Positions 25,888 through 34,949 of a stretch of DNA of 64,000 bases are shown piece after piece. The position numbers and the translations under genes are program-made. Source of the stretch: BD2-11 sp965221785 (GTDB lineage Bacteria; Gemmatimonadota; Gemmatimonadetes; Longimicrobiales; Gaopeijiaceae); assembly GCA_965221785.1 (NCBI GenBank), contig CBDCSR010000003.1, positions 1,550,001-1,614,000 on the forward strand, given 5' to 3'. Within the stretch, counting starts at the first letter, position 1; every line of letters begins with the position of its first letter. Below the pieces are notes generated by a model that was not told the origin of the DNA, did no database searches, and saw only the letters and a program-made list of their open reading frames with translations.

Positions 25888-27633
25888 ATGACGACCGCGA
25901 CCGCACTGAAATCCAGGACCGCCGAAGACACCCTGGCGCGCAAGAGCCGCGCCGAAGACGTGATCTCGGGCGGGCACCTGGCCGCCCGGGCGCTGGCCAA
26001 CGAGGGCGTGGACACCGTTTTCACGCTGTGTGGCGGGCACATCATCGACACGTACGACGGGTGCATCGACGAGAACATCCGCATCATCGACGTGCGCCAC
26101 GAACAGGTCGCCGCCCACGCCGCCGACGGGTACGCGCGGCAGACCGGCGGGCTCGGGTGCGTGATCACCACGGCCGGCCCGGGCTTCACCAACGCGCTCA
26201 CGGGGATCGCGACCGCGTTCCGGTCGGAGAGCCCGGTGCTGCACATCGGCGGGCAGGGCGCGCTCACCCAGCACAAGATGGGATCGCTGCAGGATCTGCC
26301 CCATGTCAACATCGCGCGCCCGATCACCAAGTTCGCGGGCGGGGTTCGCTCCACCGAGCGCATAGCCGACATGGTGTCGATGGCCGCGCGCGAGTGCTTC
26401 GCCGGCACGCCGGGGCCGAGCTACCTGGAGATCCCGCGCGACATCCTGGACCGCGAGATTCCGCTCTCCAGCGCGACCATCCCCGAGCCGGGCCGCTACC
26501 GCGCCTCGACCCGCTCCGTGGGCGATCCGCGCGACATCGAACGCCTCGCCGACCTGCTGGTCAAGTCCGAGCGCCCGGCCATCCTCTTCGGACAGCAGGT
26601 GTGGGGCTGCCGCGCACACCAGGAGGCGTGGGACCTGGTTCGCACCCTGAACATCCCGACCTTCACCAACGGCGCCTCGCGCGGCCTGCTCGGCCCCGAC
26701 GATCCCCACTATTTCCACCGCACCCGCGGCGCCGGCTTCGGCAACGCCGACGTGATCGTGATCGTGGGCACCCCCTTCGACTTCCGCATGGGCTACGGCA
26801 AGCGCCTGCCCGCGGGCGCCACGGTGGTGCAGATCGACCTCGACTACCGCACGGTGGGCAAGAACCGCGACGTCGACCTGGGGCTGGTGGGCCATCCGGG
26901 CGCCATCATGGAGGCGGTGCTCGCCGAGGCCAGCTCCAACCTCGGGGACGGTCCGGCCCGCCGCCTCGGCTGGATGAAGCATCTGCGCGAGATTGAGGAG
27001 CAGAAGACCGAGAAGCTGATGCCGCTCTTCCTCTCCGACGCCAACCCCATCCACCCCTACCGGGTGGCGTGGGAGCTGAACGAGTTTCTCACCGAGGACA
27101 CCGTCTACATCGGCGACGGCGGCGACGTCGTGACCATCAGCGCGCAGGCGGTCAAGCCGCGCGCGCCAGGCAACTGGATGGATCCGGGCGCGCTGGGCGG
27201 GCTGGGCGTGGGCACCGGCTTCGCCATGGCGGCCAAGCTGGCGCATCCGAACAAGGAAATCCTCTGCTACTACGGCGACGGCTCCTTCGGCATGACGGCC
27301 TTCGACATGGAGACCTGCAACCGCTTCGGCGCCCCCTACATCGCGGTCATCGGCAACAACTCGGCGATGAACCAGATCCGCTACGGGCAGTTGGCCAAGT
27401 ACGGGCAGGAGCGCGGCAACGTCGGCAACCTGCTGGGCGACGTGCCCTTCTCGAAGTTTGCGGAAATGCTGGGCGGATACGGCGAGGAGGTGCGCGATCC
27501 CGGCCGGATCCAGCCGGCGCTGCAGCGGGCGCGCGAGTCGGTGCGGAGCAGCGGCAAGTCGGCCGTCATCAACATCTGGGTGGATCCCGGCGAATGGGCT
27601 CCGGGCACCAAGCGCCAGACCATGTACAAGTGA
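25888..27633 (+). CDS. ThDP-dependent lyase/decarboxylase (2-hydroxyacyl-CoA lyase / oxalyl-CoA decarboxylase-like)
   Basis: 581 aa from ATG 25888 with GGAGGA upstream. Three-domain AHAS-like fold: N-terminal PYR domain with catalytic Glu72 in DVRHEQVAAHAADGYAR, central domain, C-terminal PP domain with GDGSFGMTAFDMETCNRFGA then GNN (starting about residue 463). The adjacent gene is a formyl-CoA:oxalate-type CoA-transferase, which points to a CoA thioester substrate, either oxalyl-CoA decarboxylation or 2-hydroxyacyl-CoA cleavage to formyl-CoA. An acetolactate synthase role is unlikely without a regulatory subunit nearby. Substrate unresolved. Confidence 0.82.
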   Translation: MTTATALKSRTAEDTLARKSRAEDVISGGHLAARALANEGVDTVFTLCGGHIIDTYDGCIDENIRIIDVRHEQVAAHAADGYARQTGGLGCVITTAGPGFTNALTGIATAFRSESPVLHIGGQGALTQHKMGSLQDLPHVNIARPITKFAGGVRSTERIADMVSMAARECFAGTPGPSYLEIPRDILDREIPLSSATIPEPGRYRASTRSVGDPRDIERLADLLVKSERPAILFGQQVWGCRAHQEAWDLVRTLNIPTFTNGASRGLLGPDDPHYFHRTRGAGFGNADVIVIVGTPFDFRMGYGKRLPAGATVVQIDLDYRTVGKNRDVDLGLVGHPGAIMEAVLAEASSNLGDGPARRLGWMKHLREIEEQKTEKLMPLFLSDANPIHPYRVAWELNEFLTEDTVYIGDGGDVVTISAQAVKPRAPGNWMDPGALGGLGVGTGFAMAAKLAHPNKEILCYYGDGSFGMTAFDMETCNRFGAPYIAVIGNNSAMNQIRYGQLAKYGQERGNVGNLLGDVPFSKFAEMLGGYGEEVRDPGRIQPALQRARESVRSSGKSAVINIWVDPGEWAPGTKRQTMYK

Positions 27634-27688
27634 TCGTGAACATCCATCCATCCATCAACCCTGCACGAGCAATCGGAGCCACCCTTCC

Positions 27689-28933
27689 ATGAGCAAAGCA
27701 CTCAACGGCATCCGCATCCTGGACATGACCCACGTCCAGGCAGGCCCCACCTCCAGCCAGCTGCTGGGTTTCATGGGCGCGGACGTGATCAAGCTGGAGT
27801 CGCCCTTCGGGGACGCCACCCGCAAGCAGCTGCGCGATGTACCGGGGGCCGACAGCCTCTACTTCACCATGCTCAACTGCAACAAGCGCTCGATCACGGT
27901 GAACCTGAAGAACGAGCGCGGGAAGGAGGTCTTCACCCGGCTGGTGCAGGAATGCGACGTGCTCATGGAGAACTTCGGGCCCGGGGTTCTGGACAGGCTC
28001 GGCTTCGGATGGGAGCGCGTGCACGAGATCAACCCGCGCATGGTGATGGCTTCCATCAAGGGCTTCGGCACCGAGGGCCCCTACGCGGCCTTCAAGGCCT
28101 ACGAGAACATCGCCCAGGCGATGGGCGGCTCGATGAGCACGACGGGCATGTTCGACGGATCCCCCGTCGTGACCGGCGCCCAGATCGGCGACTCGGGCAC
28201 CGGAGTGCACCTGGCGCTGGGGATCCTCGCGGCGCTGCTCCATCGCGAGAAGACCGGGAAAGGGCAGTACGTCGAGTGCGCCATGATGGACTGCGTGATG
28301 AACCTGGTGCGGGTGAAGTGGCGCGACCATCAGCGCATCACCCGCGGGCCCCTCGTCGAGTACTCGATCCAGGAGTTCGACGACTTCACCCCGCGCGCGG
28401 GCAACGACTCGGGCGGCGGGCAGCTCGGCAACTGCATCCATTGCAAGCCGGGCGGCATCAACGACTACCTCTACATCGTGGTGCAGGAGCACGTCTGGGA
28501 GGCGCTCGCGACCCGGGTCGGCGGCGAGGAGCTGGTGAACGATCCGCGCTTCTCGGACATCGGTGTGCGGCGGCGGAACCAGGGCGAGATGTGGGAGATC
28601 CTGAACGACTTCGCGAGCCGCTACACCAAGCGCGAACTGATGGCCATTCTGAACGAGCTGAACGTGCCCTGCGGGCCCGTGATGAGCACCGCGGACCTGG
28701 CGGACGACGACCACGTGCGTGGGCGCGAGATGTATGTGGAGCTCGACCACCCCGAGCGCGGGCCCTACTGGAACCTCGGCTGCCCGATCAAGCTCTCCGA
28801 CTCGCCCGCGGTCATCACGCGGTCGCCCCTGCTGGGCGAACACACCGACGAGATCCTCGGCGAAGTGCTCGGGTACGGCGGGGACGAGATCGCCGACATG
28901 AAGGAGGCCGGGGCCTTCACCTTCAAGCGCTGA
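27689..28933 (+). CDS. Class III CoA-transferase, formyl-CoA:oxalate CoA-transferase-like
   Basis: 414 aa. Strong resemblance to Frc/YfdW along its length: VQAGPTSSQLLGFMGADVIK, QLRDVPGADSLYFTMLN, YENIAQAMGGSMSTTG, catalytic Asp168 in QIGDSGTGVHL, a Gly-rich loop DSGGGQLGN, and C-terminal PLLGEHTDEILGEVLGYGGD. It moves CoA between formyl-CoA and an organic acid. Only 55 bp follow the lyase gene, so they form one unit: activation of an acid to its CoA ester, then ThDP cleavage releasing formyl-CoA. Formate produced could feed the formate dehydrogenase of this window; that link is inference. Confidence 0.87.
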   Translation: MSKALNGIRILDMTHVQAGPTSSQLLGFMGADVIKLESPFGDATRKQLRDVPGADSLYFTMLNCNKRSITVNLKNERGKEVFTRLVQECDVLMENFGPGVLDRLGFGWERVHEINPRMVMASIKGFGTEGPYAAFKAYENIAQAMGGSMSTTGMFDGSPVVTGAQIGDSGTGVHLALGILAALLHREKTGKGQYVECAMMDCVMNLVRVKWRDHQRITRGPLVEYSIQEFDDFTPRAGNDSGGGQLGNCIHCKPGGINDYLYIVVQEHVWEALATRVGGEELVNDPRFSDIGVRRRNQGEMWEILNDFASRYTKRELMAILNELNVPCGPVMSTADLADDDHVRGREMYVELDHPERGPYWNLGCPIKLSDSPAVITRSPLLGEHTDEILGEVLGYGGDEIADMKEAGAFTFKR

Positions 28934-28955
28934 GCCGACCGAGGAGTCCGGGACC

Positions 28956-30506
28956 ATGAACGACGCCACCACGAGATCCGCCTCGAACGCCGAGGTCCTG
29001 GAGCGCCACGGAACCTGGTTCGGGCATCCCGCCGGGCTCTCGACCCTCTTCTTCACCGAGATGTGGGAGCGCTTCTCGTACTACGGGATGCGCGCGCTGC
29101 TCGCGCTCTACATGACCACGGCGACGACGCACGTGATCCTGCGGGGCGACGGATCGGAGGTGGCCAATCCCGGGATGGGGCTCGACGTGGGGACCGCGGC
29201 CGCGATCTACGGGCTGTACACGAGCTTGGTCTACATCATGGCGCTTCCCGGCGGCTGGATCGCCGACAACCTGTGGGGGCAGCGCAAGGCGGTGTGGGTC
29301 GGAGGCTGGATCATCGCCCTGGGCCACTTCACGATGGCGGTGCCCAGCACGTTCGCCTTCTTCCTGGGGCTCGTTTTCGTGGTCCTGGGAACGGGGCTGC
29401 TCAAGCCCAACGTCAGCACCATCGTGGGCGAGCTCTATCCCGAAGGAGGCGCGCGGCGGGACGCCGGGTTCTCCATCTTCTACATGGGGATCAACGTGGG
29501 GGCCCTGCTGGGACCGCTCATCACCAGCTTCCTCGCAGAGGGCTACAACTGGCACTGGGGCTTCGGCGCGGCCGGCGTGGGCATGGTGCTCGGCCTCATC
29601 CAGTACCGGAACCGGGCCCGCCTGCTGGGCGAGGCCGGGCTCCTGAAGACGGAGGATCGCCCCGCGCAGCTGGCGGCGAAGTCGCGCCGGTTCTTCGGGA
29701 CCTTCTTCGCGGTGGTCGTGGGCGTCGTGGCGTTCGGCTACCTGGTGTCGACCGGGGTGATTCCGGCCACGCTGGCGCAGATCGCGACCGTGCTGGGCTA
29801 CGGCGTGCTGATCATCATCGCGGCCTACTTCGTTTACCTGTGGACGGCGGGAGGCCACACCCGGGAGGAGAACCGCCGCCTGGGGGTGATCTTCTGGCTC
29901 TTCCTGCTGATCGCCGTGTTCTGGTCCGGCTTCGAGCAGGCGGGAAGCTCGCTCAACCTCTTCGGGCGCGACTACACCGACCGCAACATCATGGGGTGGC
30001 TGATGCCGGCGGGCTTTCTGCAGTCGGTGAACTCCTTCTTCATCATCCTGCTGGCGCCGGTCTTCGGATCGCTCTGGGTGTGGCTCGAGCGGCGCAAACG
30101 CAACCCTTCGATTCCCATGAAGGCGGGGATGGGGCTGGTGGGGCTGTCGATGGGGTTCTTCGTGCTGGCCTGGGGCGCCGCCAACGCCACGACCGACAAC
30201 CTGGTGAGCCCCGCCTGGCTGGTGGTGACCTACTTCTTCCACACCGTGGGCGAGTTGTGCATCTCGCCCATCGGCCTGTCAGCCATCACCAAGCTGTCGC
30301 CCGCCAACCGGGTGGGTCAGATGATGGGGGTGTGGTTCGTGGGGGCGGCGCTCGGGAACCTGTTCGCCGGGTTGGTGGCCGGTCAGTTGGTGGACCTCGC
30401 GCCGGCGGCTCTCTTCCAGAACGTCGCGATGACCATCGGCGTGGTCGGGATCGTGGGGCTGCTGGCGGCGCCGTGGGTGAAGCGGCTGACGGGCGGGAAG
30501 ACGTAG
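28956..30506 (+). CDS. POT/PTR2 family proton-coupled peptide transporter
   Basis: 516 aa, 12-14 helices. Signature blocks: LSTLFFTEMWERFSYYGMRA (ExxER-type TM1), GTGLLKPNVSTIVGELYPEG, GFSIFYMGINVGALLGPLIT, and a C-terminal ELCISPIGLSAITKLSP. Family role: import of di- and tripeptides with protons. 22 bp after the CoA-transferase gene, so probably in the same transcript, suggesting import of an unusual small acid or peptide conjugate cannot be ruled out. Confidence 0.92.
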   Translation: MNDATTRSASNAEVLERHGTWFGHPAGLSTLFFTEMWERFSYYGMRALLALYMTTATTHVILRGDGSEVANPGMGLDVGTAAAIYGLYTSLVYIMALPGGWIADNLWGQRKAVWVGGWIIALGHFTMAVPSTFAFFLGLVFVVLGTGLLKPNVSTIVGELYPEGGARRDAGFSIFYMGINVGALLGPLITSFLAEGYNWHWGFGAAGVGMVLGLIQYRNRARLLGEAGLLKTEDRPAQLAAKSRRFFGTFFAVVVGVVAFGYLVSTGVIPATLAQIATVLGYGVLIIIAAYFVYLWTAGGHTREENRRLGVIFWLFLLIAVFWSGFEQAGSSLNLFGRDYTDRNIMGWLMPAGFLQSVNSFFIILLAPVFGSLWVWLERRKRNPSIPMKAGMGLVGLSMGFFVLAWGAANATTDNLVSPAWLVVTYFFHTVGELCISPIGLSAITKLSPANRVGQMMGVWFVGAALGNLFAGLVAGQLVDLAPAALFQNVAMTIGVVGIVGLLAAPWVKRLTGGKT

Positions 30507-30584
30507 AGCGCGGTCGGCAATCCGGTACCCGCGGCGGTCAGGGCCGCTCCTCCTCCGGCGCGGAATGCGTCCCACCCGGAGAGC

Positions 30585-30599
30585 CTGCCATTTTGGCAG
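30585..30599. repeat. Palindrome copy 1 (CTGCCA-TTT-TGGCAG)
   Basis: 15-bp palindrome with 3-nt centre, first of two copies whose centres are 38 bp apart in the 225-bp gap before the Phd/PIN genes. Probably an operator. Confidence 0.6.
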
Positions 30600-30620
30600 A
30601 TCCGCCCCCCTCCCCCCGGA

Positions 30621-30639
30621 GTCTGCCATTTTGGCAGAC
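30621..30639. repeat. Palindrome copy 2 (extended, GTCTGCCA-TTT-TGGCAGAC)
   Basis: Same core as the copy at 30585-30599 but with perfect 8-bp arms. No T tract follows, so a terminator is unlikely. Downstream (30660-30715) the sequence is notably AT-rich (ATCTTAACATTAT), probably the antitoxin promoter. Confidence 0.6.
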
Positions 30640-30731
30640 TGATCCCAGGAGAGACATCTTGTAATCATCCACAGATCATCTTAACATTATCGTTCGTTCG
30701 CAGCTGACGGTCTGATGGAGGTACCCGAGCG

Positions 30732-30986
30732 ATGTCGAGCACGATCAATGTCAAGACGCTCCGGAACGAGATGGGGCGGATCATCGACCGCGTCCGCCGG
30801 GGCGAGGATTTCACCGTGCTTTATCGCAGCCGCCCGGCATTCCGGATTGTGCCGCTGAGCGGCGTGTTCACCCACGGCGTTGCCGAGGACGATTCGCTTT
30901 ACCGGGCCGAGGCGGTGGGAAGATCGGACGACGGGTTGACGGCGGAGCAACACGATCGCTCGCTCTACGGGCAACCGCGTGCCTGA
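30732..30986 (+). CDS. Phd/YefM-family antitoxin
   Basis: 84 aa. N-terminal Phd fold MSSTINVKTLRNEMGRIIDR then RRGEDFTVLYRSRPAFRIVP; a disordered acidic C-terminal tail (VAEDDSLYRAEAVGRSDD) that would bind the toxin. Good ribosome site TGGAGGT. Overlaps the PIN gene by 8 bp. Expected to autorepress with the toxin as co-repressor. Confidence 0.88.
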   Translation: MSSTINVKTLRNEMGRIIDRVRRGEDFTVLYRSRPAFRIVPLSGVFTHGVAEDDSLYRAEAVGRSDDGLTAEQHDRSLYGQPRA

Positions 30987-31440
30987 TCGCACGCTGTTCG
31001 TCGACACGGCCGGCTGGATGGCCATGGCGGACGCGGCGGATCCCATGCACGAGGCCAGCCGGGGATCACGTGACGCCTGGTTGCGGAGCGGGGGGAACCT
31101 GCTCTCCACCGACTATGTGATCGACGAGACCCTGACCCTGATTCGGATGCGGCTCGGGCTGCATGCCGCGGCTCACTGGTGGGAACAGATCGATGCCAGC
31201 TCACGGCTTCGGTGGGAGTGGATCACTCCTGCGCGTGCCGAGAAAGCCAGGCGCTGGTTCTTCGACTGGAATGACAAGGCGTTCTCATTTACGGACTGTA
31301 CCAGCTTTGCCGTCATGCGGGAGTTGCGCATCCAGACCGTCCTGACCACGGACCGCCACTTCTCGCAGGCGGGGTTCGATCCGCTTCCCGGCCGATATCC
31401 GCCCGGCCGGAGCGGGACGCGTAGTCCACGGATGCCGTGA
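30979..31440 (+). CDS. PIN-domain toxin (VapC family)
   Basis: 153 aa from GTG 30979. PIN acidic residues Asp9 (LFVDTAGWMAM), Glu50 (YVIDETLTLI), Asp106 (FSFTDCTSFAVM), Asp125 (LTTDRHFSQAGF). A metal-dependent RNase in the family. The 16-residue Pro/Arg/Gly tail after AGFDPLPGRY is longer than usual and may reflect read-out into downstream DNA. Its stop is 12 bp from the stop of the convergent SSS gene. Confidence 0.9.
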   Translation: MPDRTLFVDTAGWMAMADAADPMHEASRGSRDAWLRSGGNLLSTDYVIDETLTLIRMRLGLHAAAHWWEQIDASSRLRWEWITPARAEKARRWFFDWNDKAFSFTDCTSFAVMRELRIQTVLTTDRHFSQAGFDPLPGRYPPGRSGTRSPRMP

Positions 31441-31452
31441 CGCGGATGGCGC

Positions 31453-33132
31453 CTAGGCGCGAGTCGGCCCGCGCAGCGACACCACCACCCCCACCCCCAC
31501 CACCGTCAGCGCCCCGATCACGTTGTGCCACAGGAACGAAACGTCGGGTGCGCCGAAGGTCACCGCGGCCACCATCCCCATCCCCACGAGCAGCCCGACG
31601 AACGCGCCAGCCGCTCTGGCCCTGGGCACCATCGCCAGCAGGAAGACGCCCAGGATCGAACCGTAGAAGAATGACCCGAAGCGGTTCACCACCTCGATCA
31701 GCGAGCCGAGGCTGACCGCGTAGAGGGCGACGAAGCAGGCGAACATCCCCCAGAACGCGGTCGCGGCCTTCGAAACCGCCAGGTAGTGGGCGTCGCTCGC
31801 CTCCGGGCGGAACCAGCGCCGGTAGAAGTCGATGATGCTGGTGGTCGAAAGGGAGTTCAGTTCCGACGAGATGCTCGACATGGCGGCCGCGATGATCGCC
31901 GCGATGAAGAGGCCGGCGAGCCCGATCGGCAGCTCGCCGAGGACGAAGCGGGGGATGATGTAGTTGACGTCGCGGGAAGCCTCGCCGGTGACTTCCTCGG
32001 CCATGGCCAGTGCCTCGGCGCGGATCTCCTGGACGGTCGCTTCGCGGCCCAGGAATTCGTCGAGGGCGGCGCGGCCGGCGACCTCCCCGTCGGCGGTAGC
32101 GGCCAATCCCGCCGCGCGGCGCGCAGCATCCTCCCTCAACTCCAACGCTTCCCCGTAGCGGCCCTGTAGCGCGGTGTATTCCGTGCCCCGCACCTCCACC
32201 ACCGCGTTTTCGTGGGCCGGGTTGTACAGCAGCGGCGGGGTCGCGAACTGGTAGTAGACGAACACCATCACGCCGACCAGGAGAACGAGCGCCTGCAGCG
32301 GGATCTTCCAGTATGCGCTCATCAGGAGCGAGGTGCGCGCGGCGCCGATCGACTTCGCGGCCAGGTAGCGCTGCACCTGGGACTGGTCGGTACCGAAGTA
32401 GGACAGCATCAGGAAGGTGCCGCCGATCAGCCCCGACCAGAAGGTGTAGGTCTCGCTGATGTTGAACGAGAAGTCGAAGACCTGCAGGCGGCCCGTCGCG
32501 CCCGCGATGTGCAGCGCCTCGCCCGGCGCGACCGGCATCCGCACCACCAGCACCACCACCACGGCCAGGAGCGCGAAGACGATCAGGACCATCTGCTTGA
32601 CGTCGGCCCAGGTGACCGCCTGAATGCCGCCCAGCATCGTGTACGCGACGGTCGGAACGCCGATCAGCGCAACGCACCAGAGGAGCGGCCACCCGAACAC
32701 TGCCGAGAAGACGACTGCCGGCGCCGCGATGATCACCCCGCACGACATCCCGCGCGACATCAGGAAGAGGAAGGCGGTCAGTGCGCGCGTCCGTGGCCCG
32801 AAACGGCGCTCCAGGTACTCGTACGCGGTGAAGACGCCGGCGCCGCGCAGGAACGGCACCAGAGTCACCCCCAGAAGAACCATCGCGAGCGGCAGCCCGA
32901 AGTAGAACTGCACGAACCGCAGCCCGTCGGTGGCGCCCTGTCCCGTCGTGCCGATCATGGTCACCGCCGACAGCTGCGTCGCCATCACCGAAAGTCCGAC
33001 CGCCCACCAGGGCAGCGAGCGGTTCGCCAGGAAATAGCCTTCGACCTCCGTGGTGCCGCGCGCCCGCCGGACGCCGTCGACCAGCACGTAGGTGACGTAT
33101 GTGACGACGATCAGCCAGTTGACGGGATGCAT
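31453..33132 (-). CDS. Sodium:solute symporter (SSS family)
   Basis: 559 aa, about 13-14 helices. SSS features: LANRSLPWWAVGLSVMATQL, TYVLVDG, GGIQAVTWADVKQMVLIVFA, and a late AAAMSSISSELNSLSTTSII region that forms the sodium site. A large charged loop at about 310-390 (EALELREDAARRAAGLAATA) is unusual. Imports a sugar, acid or amino-acid-like solute with sodium. Third gene of a minus-strand unit after the Nramp-like and 46-aa membrane genes, 10 bp from the latter. Confidence 0.9.
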   Translation of the reverse strand: MHPVNWLIVVTYVTYVLVDGVRRARGTTEVEGYFLANRSLPWWAVGLSVMATQLSAVTMIGTTGQGATDGLRFVQFYFGLPLAMVLLGVTLVPFLRGAGVFTAYEYLERRFGPRTRALTAFLFLMSRGMSCGVIIAAPAVVFSAVFGWPLLWCVALIGVPTVAYTMLGGIQAVTWADVKQMVLIVFALLAVVVVLVVRMPVAPGEALHIAGATGRLQVFDFSFNISETYTFWSGLIGGTFLMLSYFGTDQSQVQRYLAAKSIGAARTSLLMSAYWKIPLQALVLLVGVMVFVYYQFATPPLLYNPAHENAVVEVRGTEYTALQGRYGEALELREDAARRAAGLAATADGEVAGRAALDEFLGREATVQEIRAEALAMAEEVTGEASRDVNYIIPRFVLGELPIGLAGLFIAAIIAAAMSSISSELNSLSTTSIIDFYRRWFRPEASDAHYLAVSKAATAFWGMFACFVALYAVSLGSLIEVVNRFGSFFYGSILGVFLLAMVPRARAAGAFVGLLVGMGMVAAVTFGAPDVSFLWHNVIGALTVVGVGVVVSLRGPTRA

Positions 33133-33142
33133 GGGCGGGTCG

Positions 33143-33283
33143 CTAGCTGTGGTAGGTGGCCTGCAGGAGCCAGAGCAGAACCAGGGCGACCACCTGGACC
33201 AGAAGGACCTTCAGCAGCGTGGGGCGAAAGCGGGCCTCCCGCTCCGCCTCCTTCTCGATGCCCTGCATTTGCCGTCTTGTCAT
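33143..33283 (-). CDS. 46-residue single-pass membrane protein between two transporters
   Basis: Short frame MTRRQMQGIEKEAEREARFR followed by PTLLKVLLVQVVALVLLWLL and QATYHS. A charged N-terminal helix (1-20) leads to one membrane helix (about 22-41). The ATG at 33283 lies 1 nt after the Nramp-like gene's TGA (33287-33285), and its TAG is 10 bp before the symporter ATG. This tight packing supports a real gene, although no strong ribosome site is seen and coupling is presumed. It may be a small accessory subunit of the symporter, as in other small-subunit transporters. No family recognised. Confidence 0.65.
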   Translation of the reverse strand: MTRRQMQGIEKEAEREARFRPTLLKVLLVQVVALVLLWLLQATYHS

Positions 33284-33284
33284 G

Positions 33285-34766
33285 TCACGCGCCGAACAGC
33301 GGGATGTCGAACACCCGCGCGAAGATGAGCACCACGCTCATCGCGGTGAAGACGATCAGGCTGAACCAGCCGAACCAGCGGGCGAAGCGGGAGGGATAGA
33401 AGGCGCGGTCCTCCTTCGGGATCACGACCAGGCAGTAGTAGAAGTTGAGGAAGAAGATCACCGGGGCGATGAAGAAGGCGAGGGCCGAGGCCACCAGCAC
33501 CAGGAAGACCGGCCGTGGCAGTCCCGCGATCACGGCCACCGAGCCGATCAGCGAGTAGATCATGGTGGCGCGGTACAGGTTGTACTCCGAGTACCAGCCC
33601 TTCTGCTTCTTGTCGATGCCGGCCGTACGCGCGGTACTGCGGAAGAGGTTGCGGGCGCAGGCCCCCACGATGCGCGGCCAGCCGTCGAAGTAGTTGAAGG
33701 CGGTCGAGAAGGTGGCCGCGAAGGCGCCGAACATGAACAGGCCCATCATGCCCGGGCCCACCGAGTTGGTGAAGATCCCCGCGATCTCGCCCATCACCGC
33801 CTGGCCCTCCACCGCGCTGGGATAGAGCCACACCGCCGCCAGCAGCATGAACACGGCGGCCATCACGAACGACACCACGTGCCCGAGGCGGAAGTCCCAG
33901 AGGCCGATCTGGAACCAGCGCCGGCAGTACTCCTGCGCGTGTGCGGGGAGGCGGTCGGTGTGCACGGTGAGGTCGCGGAGGCGCGGCGAGAAGGGGTTGA
34001 AGGAGCGCGCGATGCCCGTCTCCTCCATGCGGTCGCGGATCCTGCTCATGCCGGCCTTCTTCGCCTTGCCCCATTCCGAGGCCTGGAGCGAGACGTCCAT
34101 CCCCGTGGGAAGGAGGCCCAGGAACGCGGCGATCACCAGCCAGGAGCCGTCGGGGATTTCGACCAGGAAGAAGGTGCCCATCTCGGAGAGGGGCGCGGGC
34201 TGGTAGAAGTAGACGGCCAGCGTGGACACCACCATGATGGCCGCGAGAATCTTGGCCGAGTTCTCCACCGCCTTGTAGCGGCCCATGAGCAGAATGCCCA
34301 CCGACACCACCCCCAGCCCCACCGCCGCGCCGGTGAGGGTGACGGGCCAGCCGAGCACCTCCGAGCCGACGTAGTAGACGACCGCGGCCGCGGCGATCAG
34401 GCGTCCCGCCTGCCCGATCGCGCACTGGATGAGCGTCGTCACCAGGACGTACCAGAGCGGCCACTTCCACCGCGCCGTCGCGTAGGCCTCGATCAGGCTC
34501 TTGCCGGTCGCGTTGGTGAAGCGGAAGGCCATCTCGAAGCCGTAGTACTTGAAGATGTAGGCCACCGGAAGACACCAGAGCAGCGCGTACGCGAACCTGC
34601 CCCCGGCCGTGGGCGCGGTGACGAGGTGGCTGGTGCCGATCCCGGTCATCATCAGGATGATCCCCGGTCCGAAGTGCCGGACCAGTCCGCGCGCCGAGCG
34701 GTCCGGAAGCTCGAGCCGGTCGAATTCGGAGGCTTCCGCCGGGGTGCGGCCGGGGTTCTGGGCCAT
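33285..34766 (-). CDS. Nramp-like transporter with non-canonical metal motifs
   Basis: 493 aa, about 11-12 helices, Nramp-like fold. The TM1 position of the DPGN metal motif reads TSHL in GIGTSHLVTAPTAGG, and the TM6 region (LLPTGMDVSLQASEWGKAKK) lacks the usual MPH. Canonical Mn/Fe ligands are therefore missing, so transport of a different cation or another substrate is likely. First gene of the unit with the 46-aa protein and SSS symporter. Its start is divergent from the aminotransferase gene with 183 bp between. Confidence 0.82.
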   Translation of the reverse strand: MAQNPGRTPAEASEFDRLELPDRSARGLVRHFGPGIILMMTGIGTSHLVTAPTAGGRFAYALLWCLPVAYIFKYYGFEMAFRFTNATGKSLIEAYATARWKWPLWYVLVTTLIQCAIGQAGRLIAAAAVVYYVGSEVLGWPVTLTGAAVGLGVVSVGILLMGRYKAVENSAKILAAIMVVSTLAVYFYQPAPLSEMGTFFLVEIPDGSWLVIAAFLGLLPTGMDVSLQASEWGKAKKAGMSRIRDRMEETGIARSFNPFSPRLRDLTVHTDRLPAHAQEYCRRWFQIGLWDFRLGHVVSFVMAAVFMLLAAVWLYPSAVEGQAVMGEIAGIFTNSVGPGMMGLFMFGAFAATFSTAFNYFDGWPRIVGACARNLFRSTARTAGIDKKQKGWYSEYNLYRATMIYSLIGSVAVIAGLPRPVFLVLVASALAFFIAPVIFFLNFYYCLVVIPKEDRAFYPSRFARWFGWFSLIVFTAMSVVLIFARVFDIPLFGA

Positions 34767-34949
34767 GGGGTTTCTCCGCTGGATGATGGAGGGCGTCCGC
34801 CGGGCATAATGGGAAGCGCGAGGAAGAACAGAAAGATCGCAGATGTCGGGCGGCTTTCCGGGGCTCCGCCGAATTTGTTAGCTTCGGCACCGGGCGAGGG
34901 CGATTTCCAGGTGCCGCGCTCCCCGGACTCCAACCGTTTGCCAGGTGCC

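Noticed and set aside
27634..27688. Repeated CATC units between the lyase and CoA-transferase genes
   Set aside because: Only about four units, probably a minor simple repeat without function.
30585..30639. Palindromes as rho-independent terminators of the POT gene
   Set aside because: Arms are short, no T tract follows and they lie 80-130 bp past the stop.
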